Below are positions 57,511 to 64,000 of a DNA stretch of 64,000 bases, one piece after another. The notes under the pieces are model-generated. The model was not told the DNA's origin, searched no databases, and saw only the letters and a list, made by a program, of their open reading frames with translations. The position numbers were made by a program, and so were the translations under genes. The stretch is from Silene conica (taxonomy: Eukaryota; Streptophyta; Magnoliopsida; Caryophyllales; Caryophyllaceae), in the NCBI GenBank assembly GCA_029255685.2, contig CM055316.2:69641237-69705236 (forward strand). The letters run 5' to 3'. The first letter of the stretch is position 1; each line of letters begins with the position of its first letter.

Positions 57511-59206
57511 GTCATCCCAAGTAGAAAATGTGTTAGGAGGGTGAGAATATAACCATTTCTCGGCTCCATCCCCAAGAGTAAGAGGAAAAAGCATAAGTTT
57601 CACAATATGAATTGGCACACCATTGTTTCTCACCAAAAGACACTTTCTATTAAAACGTTTAACATGGTCAAGCACACACTCATTAGGTAACCCACGGAAT
57701 GAATCTTTTTCAAAGATATCAACCCACTCCGGATGTAGCCCGAGCTCCACATCCTCTCCAATATCAATTGGAGAGTCACACAACTTTGGGTCGAGTCCAC
57801 TATGGTCACGTAAAGTCATGTATGAAGACATGCTAGCAAGAAAAACTCTAAATGCAAGTGACTAAAACTATAACTAAAGATGCAAAAAATAAAGAAACAA
57901 CATATTTTTTTTTTCTTTTTTCAAATATTCTATTTTTTTTTTTTTTTTGGTTTTTTTATTTTTATGAAAAAAAAGCAATAAAATAACTAATACTAAAACT
58001 CAACAAAAACTTATATCTAACAAAGCACCATCCCCGGCAACGGCGCCATTTTGATGGCCGGGGTTTTGTCGTCAATTCCGGCACCAAAAACAATTTGTAA
58101 ACTCCTAAATTAAGTAGTATAATTTAGGGTCGAACCCAAAGGATGGTGGGGTTAGGCTATAAATCTTGTTTAAGTTCTAGTTTAGTCGGATAAAGAGAAT
58201 GAAATAGATAACTAAAGTCTAAAGCGATAAAAATAAAAAGAGTAAACGATAAATTAAGGGAGTTAGTGTAATACCTCGTATTTTATTATGATATTTATTG
58301 TTTAAATTAACGTATTGATCGTATTTGAAAATTTGTATTCGATAACTGATTTAGCGAATATATTATACCTCACCTTTTTGAGTAGGACTCGGGTTGTGAT
58401 ATTATAAGTTAACCCGAGACTTAAATAGTATAAATTCGTCATTATGTTATGATCGTGTTATACTAATCCCTATCGTAAATGTATCGACTAAGCAAATATA
58501 ATGTTACGTGTTATTTTTATACATCGCGTGGGGTTGGTTCGTAGTAATTAAGACGAAGATCGTATGGAAATGGGTCAAGTTCCACGTCCTTTTAACCGGC
58601 CTAGAAATTTATAAACCATGACAAACATATCTCTTTTACGTTGTTCATTACCCCGACCCCCAACTTCAAAACCCTAAACCATTCTATCATCCTTTCATCA
58701 ACCTGTGACGGCTGCGTGAGAACGGAAGAGGGAGGGAGTCATGGTGGTGGTCAAGGGCGGTGTCAGGGACACGTTACACTATCTCAGGCAAGGTCAAGGT
58801 GAGCCTCTCGATTCGTTTTCCGTTTCGATTTGTTTTCTTTTCTACGTTGTCATGGTAGGGTTGTCACCACGGTTGAGTCGCCGTGAGGGTGGGTTAGGGT
58901 TAGTCGCCGTGAGGGTGAGTGCAGGGGTTGTCGGTGGTGTCTAGGGGGTGTCGATGGCAGGTCTGTGGTTACGGTGGTGAGAGTGCAGGAGGTAGGTCTG
59001 TTTGCGTGGTCTGGTTCTTCGCGTCGGTGCTGGTCGGTGGTCTGGTGGTGTGTTGGCGGAGTGGCCGGTGTATGTGGGTGTCTGGGTTGGTGGTTGTCGG
59101 TGGTGGGGAAGGTGATAGGTGGCGGCTAAGGGTCTGTTTAGGGGGGGTCAGCTGGGTCGCGATGGGCAGTAGACGTAGGGGTTACAATTGTGGGTTTTAC
59201 GTGTTA

Positions 59207-59207
59207 C

Positions 59208-59244
<37 letters not shown>

Positions 59245-59300
59245 TTTGTGGGTGTTATTATTACTACTTATTATCTTTATTATTATTACTTATTATTGTT
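59207..59300. repeat. (ATT)n-rich microsatellite
   Basis: An uninterrupted run of ATT at 59207-59244 followed by degenerate TTATTATTA stretches to about 59300, within the LTR. Confidence 0.9.
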
Positions 59301-59780
59301 ATCATTCTTAGTGTCGATGTCGTTACAACCGTGATTAGTGTTTAGTATTCGATAGTAATGCGTGTCACCATCACTTTTGGTTACGGTTTTATGTTAATCG
59401 AAGTATGAGTCGGGAAAGCTAACGAGTCATAATAATTTCTACTTTGGGAAAGTTTCTATTTTTGGAAACTTTCCATTTATAGAAAGTTCTATTTATGGTA
59501 AGTGTGGGTTGTTTTTGGGTTCGGGAAGTTTATTAATTCGTTACGAATACGTGTTTAGGTAGCGGTTTTCGCGTGGAACTTTCCTAGCGAGCTTTGGATT
59601 TATCTGCGCTTCTGAAATTCGAGGTAGGGGAAATTACTACACGTATAATAATGATTATCTACTTGGTTGATTGATCTCAAACGTGATTATTTTACATTAT
59701 CGTATGATTGGAATATTGTGTTATTTGTTTATATAATTCTGTGATACGATATGTGGTGATGAGAAATGGGTGTTGTGATC

Positions 59781-59950
59781 GGTGCGGAGTTTATTTGGCG
59801 TTGGATCGCTGCGGAGTTTATTTGGCGTTGGATCGGTGCGGAGTTAATGGCCTTGGGAGCGGTGCGGAGTTAATGGCCTTGGGAGCGGTGCGGAGTTAAT
59901 GGCCTTGGGAGCGGTGCGGAGTTATTGGCCTTGTGATCGGTGCGGAGAAG
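59781..59950. repeat. Minisatellite GGTGCGGAGTT..., ~26-30-bp unit
   Basis: Seven units with GGTGCGGAGTTAATGGCCTT or GCTGCGGAGTTTATTTGGCG, in the LTR of the LARD-like element. The frames through it (59708-60084) are only repeat translations. Confidence 0.88.
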
Positions 59951-59964
59951 GGATGATTGAATTG

Positions 59965-59965
<1 letters not shown>

Positions 59966-60038
<73 letters not shown>
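59966..60038. repeat. (TA)n microsatellite, ~73 bp
   Basis: About 36 uninterrupted TA units shortly before the LTR end. Confidence 0.97.
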
Positions 60039-60041
<3 letters not shown>

Positions 60042-63000
60042 ATTGTTGGCTTATTTATTTTCCTCTACTCAACCTCGTGGTTGACCCTGTGTATTCGTGA
60101 TCACCTGTGATGAACCAATTTATTGGGGAGCAGATTGACAGGTGCTTGAGACTACGGGAGCTAAGGGAAGGGAGAGCTTGGATCCGGACCAGACTAGAGT
60201 CTAGATCACTATAGTCGTTTTGTCATGAGTTGTACCTTTTTGTTTTAGACAGTTTTGAAGACGGTTGTAAGAACTTGTTATTGAGTTTAACATTTAATAA
60301 TAAAGTACTGTTATCTTTCCTTTGTACCTACTGCCTCGGGAAACCGAGATGGTAACACTCTTATTTATCTGGGGAGTCCTAGTACAGGCCCTTAAATAAA
60401 CGGGGGTGTTACAAAGTGGTATCAGAGCGAACGATCCTCAGGCCTAAACCAAATGAATGATAATGAACGTAGTAAGAGTCTAATAAAATGAACCCCGAGA
60501 TCAAACTGATAGGAGCCCCAAAAAGGAACGGGATGAGTTAGGGGCCCCCTCACACCAAACCATGGGCCCTTTCGGTTCTGTCTCGGGAACCCAATGAGAG
60601 TAATTGAAGAGTGGGGTAGATTATATAGTGACCTAGTTATCTTGTTCTAACGTTCTTGCAGGAGAAGAATGAGGTAAGTAATACGTGAGTTATACTTAAT
60701 GATGTGCGTTGGAAAGATATGTGTGATATGAAATGTGGACCAAGCTAGATGATTGAATTGAAATTTTAAGAGTTGGGAGGTGTAAGTGTTGAGCAATGGT
60801 TATAGTGATGTGATCATAGTATGTTGGTGTTTGGAATGTTCATATGATATATGGTTATTAAAATTACTGTCTTAGCTATGTAATTTATTAGTTGGTATTT
60901 GGATATGAACGATCAAACTTACATATTAGTAACCCACGTCTAGGAATATGCAGAATGTGTTGCCCCAAGCCATGAATGAGATGTAGTTATGTGTTACAGT
61001 TGTAAATATTGAGTTATTTAGTTGATTCTACTTTCAGTTTCAAAATCTTACCGAGTTCTAGGTGGCAGTTAAAGTTTGAATGATGCATACATGCTAATAT
61101 GGTGGTGTCTACACTTCAAATGTCATGTCAACATGTTTTGGAAAAAAATAATGGTTACATTTAAATGTGATAGTGTGAAGTGAATTTAAAGAACAAATTT
61201 TGATAAAATTTCAGAATGTTACCTTGCTTGCCAGAGCTGTCTTTTAAAATATGTTCATATGTGTATGGAAATTTTATGTATGATAACCTTCCAATTTGGT
61301 TTTACAATGTTTTGGGCTTCATGTTAATAGGAGTTATATTTTGAGAGAAACAAATCTTTTAGTTGACAGTGGTCAAATTGTACTACACAGTTCCATTTTG
61401 ACCCATGTTTTGTAAAGGAAGTCATTTAAAACGTGTTTTCTTTTATGTATAACTCCAACTCCACTGTTTGGAATATTCGTTCGAGTTTTCAAAATGATAA
61501 GCCATGTAAAATTTTATCGAGTTGTTATTTACTTGCGATTTTTGCAAGTTGCTTAATTTTCGGATGAATTGTTGTAAGTTCCTGTCCAGACCAATTGAGT
61601 TGTGAAAATTGTTATAAATAATTCCCATGAGATATGCATTCGATTCTCTTTCCTATAGCTAGCTAATTCATTTTTTTTTTTTTTTCTTCTTTCTTTTCTA
61701 AAAACTATAATAGCTCGCAAGACAGCTAAGCGGTTATTTAATTACGATTTTGTAAGTTGTTGCCTAATGTTTAATTGGTGGAGTTGTGAGTTATGTAAGT
61801 TTCATATAAAAGTTTAATCAAAGGTGAATCTACGATATAACCACGTGACATCTTGTCATGGCACTAGTAACATGAATAATAGGAGTGTAATGAATATGAA
61901 CCTTACCATATGATAATGTAACCTTGCACATTTCATCAAGTTCATATAAGATAGTTCTACTATACATACAGACGCTCTTATTTTCTAGGGATATGACGTC
62001 AGAACAATTATGTGGTATTCATATGTATTGTTAAAATTGTGTTTACCAGAGAAGAGTCTTGCCAAGTAGTAGAATGAAATTTAACTGGTAAGCTTTTGGC
62101 ATGATATAGCAATCTAATTGATATACGTACGTAGCTATGATTATGTTGAACAATGTGATTCTTGTTGATGTTTTCCGTATATAAATGGTACATCTTTGTC
62201 TAGATCCCTGCGACAACAGTCCCTATATATTCTCCAAGTTTACTGTTATGCCATAATATGAATTGCATATTGCTATGTCCCAAATCTGCTCACAATATAT
62301 TGAATTATTAATTAATTGACATGTAATTGATGGAAGTACTAGTCTTGAGAATTCTTTTATCTATTTATTATTTTTTTTTTTATTTATTATCGATCAAACT
62401 CTCATAGTACATGAACTACAAGAACAATGTTTTAGTAAAGAAAAGTCAGAATGTATCTGTGTAGCCTGGTTGCGATCTCTATCTTGTAAAATTGTCTTTT
62501 GACTCGTACTTATAAGTTGTCACAAATTATTACCTCAATGTTTCAAAAGTTTCAACATGTTTTCAAAGTGATGATTATCCATGGTAATGCTTGATGTTTT
62601 GGGAATCATAGTGATCGTTTGCGGCATGGCAAATTCTGTAGCTACATGTTGATGAAAACTTGCCCGAATGTTTAATTGTTGCGCAGTGTATAAAACCCTT
62701 ACGTGATGTTTTAATAGTTTCATGATAAAGGATGTAATGCGAGTGGACGGGAAATGTACCTACGTGATGTTGTTAACTTGTCGATATCTGAGAATGTTAA
62801 ACGGTCTTGTAAGTCTATGATTTGTGTATATTTTGTGAAACATGTCAATGCTCCATGTTTAATTACGTTCATTAAATTTTGCTCTATGTCTTTTCCTAAA
62901 ATATGATTTTGCTTCTATGTTATGATTATGAGCATGAAACGTTTTAATTTGTCAATTATGAACTATGAGCTTCTTGATTGTTTATATCGTGGTAACTCCC

Positions 63001-64000
63001 TTAGCTCTGTGTTAAAATTTTAAGGGTATGTAAGTGTAGCTACTCTGACTTTGTTTTACTGTGTAACACGGTTCTACCGATCCTAATACTCTTATTATTG
63101 ACGGAGGGTATATGTTTTCATGATAATTGATATGAGTTTCTTACGAGTGCTTATTGGAGTTGAATATTAGTAATTGTTATTCTATTTTGCTAGTTAATAT
63201 TTTCTGTTCATAAGATAATTCTTTTGTTTGTGAGACGGCTTGAGTTGTGATCTGGGATGGGTAAACTTTTGGTAATTGATTATTTTGTGTTATGTATAAT
63301 AATTCTGTATTAGATTCGTCTGGTATGGTGTACAAGTTCTTGTTTCATGAACTGTGGAATTGTAAGTCTACATACAAACGTGTCAATGAAATTGGTTAAG
63401 ATACGTACTTTTGCATGTCAATTAGCTGATGGGATAGAGTTTGATGGGATAGAGTTGCTCGTGAGCTTAGAACAAAGACCATGATTGATTTTGTACTGAG
63501 ATTGAGTTTGCAGTTCAGTGTCTTATCGAGTTGTCGCATTCTTTGACCTTGACTCGTGGGTGAGTAGCTTGGAGTTTTACTGTCTAAGCGTTGAGCAGTT
63601 CCTTTCATGGAACATTTGCCAGTATTGATATTGCAATCGAGATGAGAATTGATTACTGGCATTGAGATATGAGTTGTTAGGCCGTTGTGCCACGCTGTGT
63701 TTACGGTCAAGGGTGGCACTGGTTATTGAGTTATATTCTGAGTTGAAATCGATATTGAGATGGAATTATTGATTTGCGGTTTTATTCCGCCAGTTTCACT
63801 CACCCCTTGTCTCTGGTCTTAGTTTTCGACGATGATGAGGATACGATACTTGGTTACTTGGAGTAATATATTAAGAGATAGAGTAATGAGTAAGACGGAG
63901 TAAGGAGCTGGAAATTTTACAATGAGGTTGCGGGGACGTAACCATGTTTTAAGGAGGATAGGATTTTAAATCTCAATTCTTATGATATGGTTGATGTTAT

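Larger units (their letters stand above)
51315..58266 (-). mobile_element. Athila-type Ty3 element, broken, with nested solo LTR and LARD
   Basis: Left LTR 51315-52269 (TGATGGCCGG...ACTCATCA), a pyrimidine-rich stretch (ATCCCCACACTTA) just after it, a non-coding part, a gag part at 54386-57831, the tRNA-Asp primer site (58031-58048) and a right LTR starting 58052, itself interrupted at 58267 by the plus-strand LARD-like element. Gag shows FLAKYFPPSKTAKLRNE and a zinc knuckle CDICGYLGHDSNAC. No reverse transcriptase or integrase was seen. A solo LTR (55846-57510) is inserted in gag. Middle-aged; broken. Confidence 0.85.
58267..64000 (+). mobile_element. LARD-like element, plus strand, 5' part (runs off window)
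   Basis: 5' LTR 58267-60413 (TGTAATACCTCG...GGGGGTGTTACA), initiator tRNA-Met primer site at 60418-60429, then non-coding internal sequence to the window end. The internal part resembles 43730-46068 read in reverse (for example ACGTAACCATGTTTTAAGGA near 63936 against 44050). It belongs to the same family but is clearly diverged and larger inside. The nested position in the Athila LTR is given by GTTAG at 58262-58266. Confidence 0.85.

Noticed and set aside
59899-60084. Frame with a long YIYIYI run
   Set aside because: Translation of the (TA)n microsatellite.

Overview
The window is nuclear DNA from a flowering plant, almost certainly a eudicot with a large, repeat-rich genome. It carries a coiled-coil NLR resistance gene, plant defensin-like (DEFL) genes with the usual intron after the signal peptide, a FAR1-type DNA-binding domain, and Ty3 retrotransposons of the Tekay/Del and Athila groups with plant-type primer sites (initiator tRNA-Met and tRNA-Asp). 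Shared LTR motifs suggest Caryophyllales, but that is a guess. No bacterial, organellar, rRNA or tRNA genes were seen.

Layout. 1-438: N-terminal end of a FAR1-related gene, cut by the window edge. 1955-4501: single-exon CNL gene. 5380-7225: an Athila fossil, then DEFL1 (6428-7098). 7230-7640: possible F-box/DUF295-like relic. 8000-16110: a plus-strand Tekay-like LTR that is part of a large inverted duplication, with its arms loaded by Stowaway MITEs, two TIR elements and a TRIM. 17700-19857: a minus-strand Tekay relic. 19858-26447: an Athila-like composite. 26448-28581: AT-rich DNA ending in a Helitron-like 3' end. 28582-50675: second copy of the DEFL1 block, carrying DEFL2. 50687-58266: an LTR fragment with an Athila element nested in it. 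58267-64000: start of a plus-strand LARD-like element that runs off the window.

The centrepiece is DEFL2. Exon 1 is at 29878-29935 and exon 2 at 50400-50587. Both are intact with canonical splice sites, but the intron is about 20.5 kb, against 416 bp in DEFL1. It was filled stepwise: a Mutator-like MITE with a 9-bp target duplication, a LARD-like LTR element (LTRs about 2.95 kb) inside that MITE, and a whole-looking Tekay-type element (31887-42439) inside the LARD LTR. Both LTR pairs are nearly identical, so the growth is recent. The two DEFL mature peptides differ at 18 codons with only two silent differences, while all eight cysteines are kept.

The second theme is structure inside the LTRs. 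Tekay-type LTRs hold arrays of about ten repeats in which a conserved ~24-nt loop is flanked by arms whose sequence changes from unit to unit while staying complementary. GC-rich hairpin clusters also recur in LTRs of different families, in Athila-like LTRs just upstream of a TATA box. Genes here do not form an operon-like unit; the NLR and the DEFL pair may both serve defence (inference).
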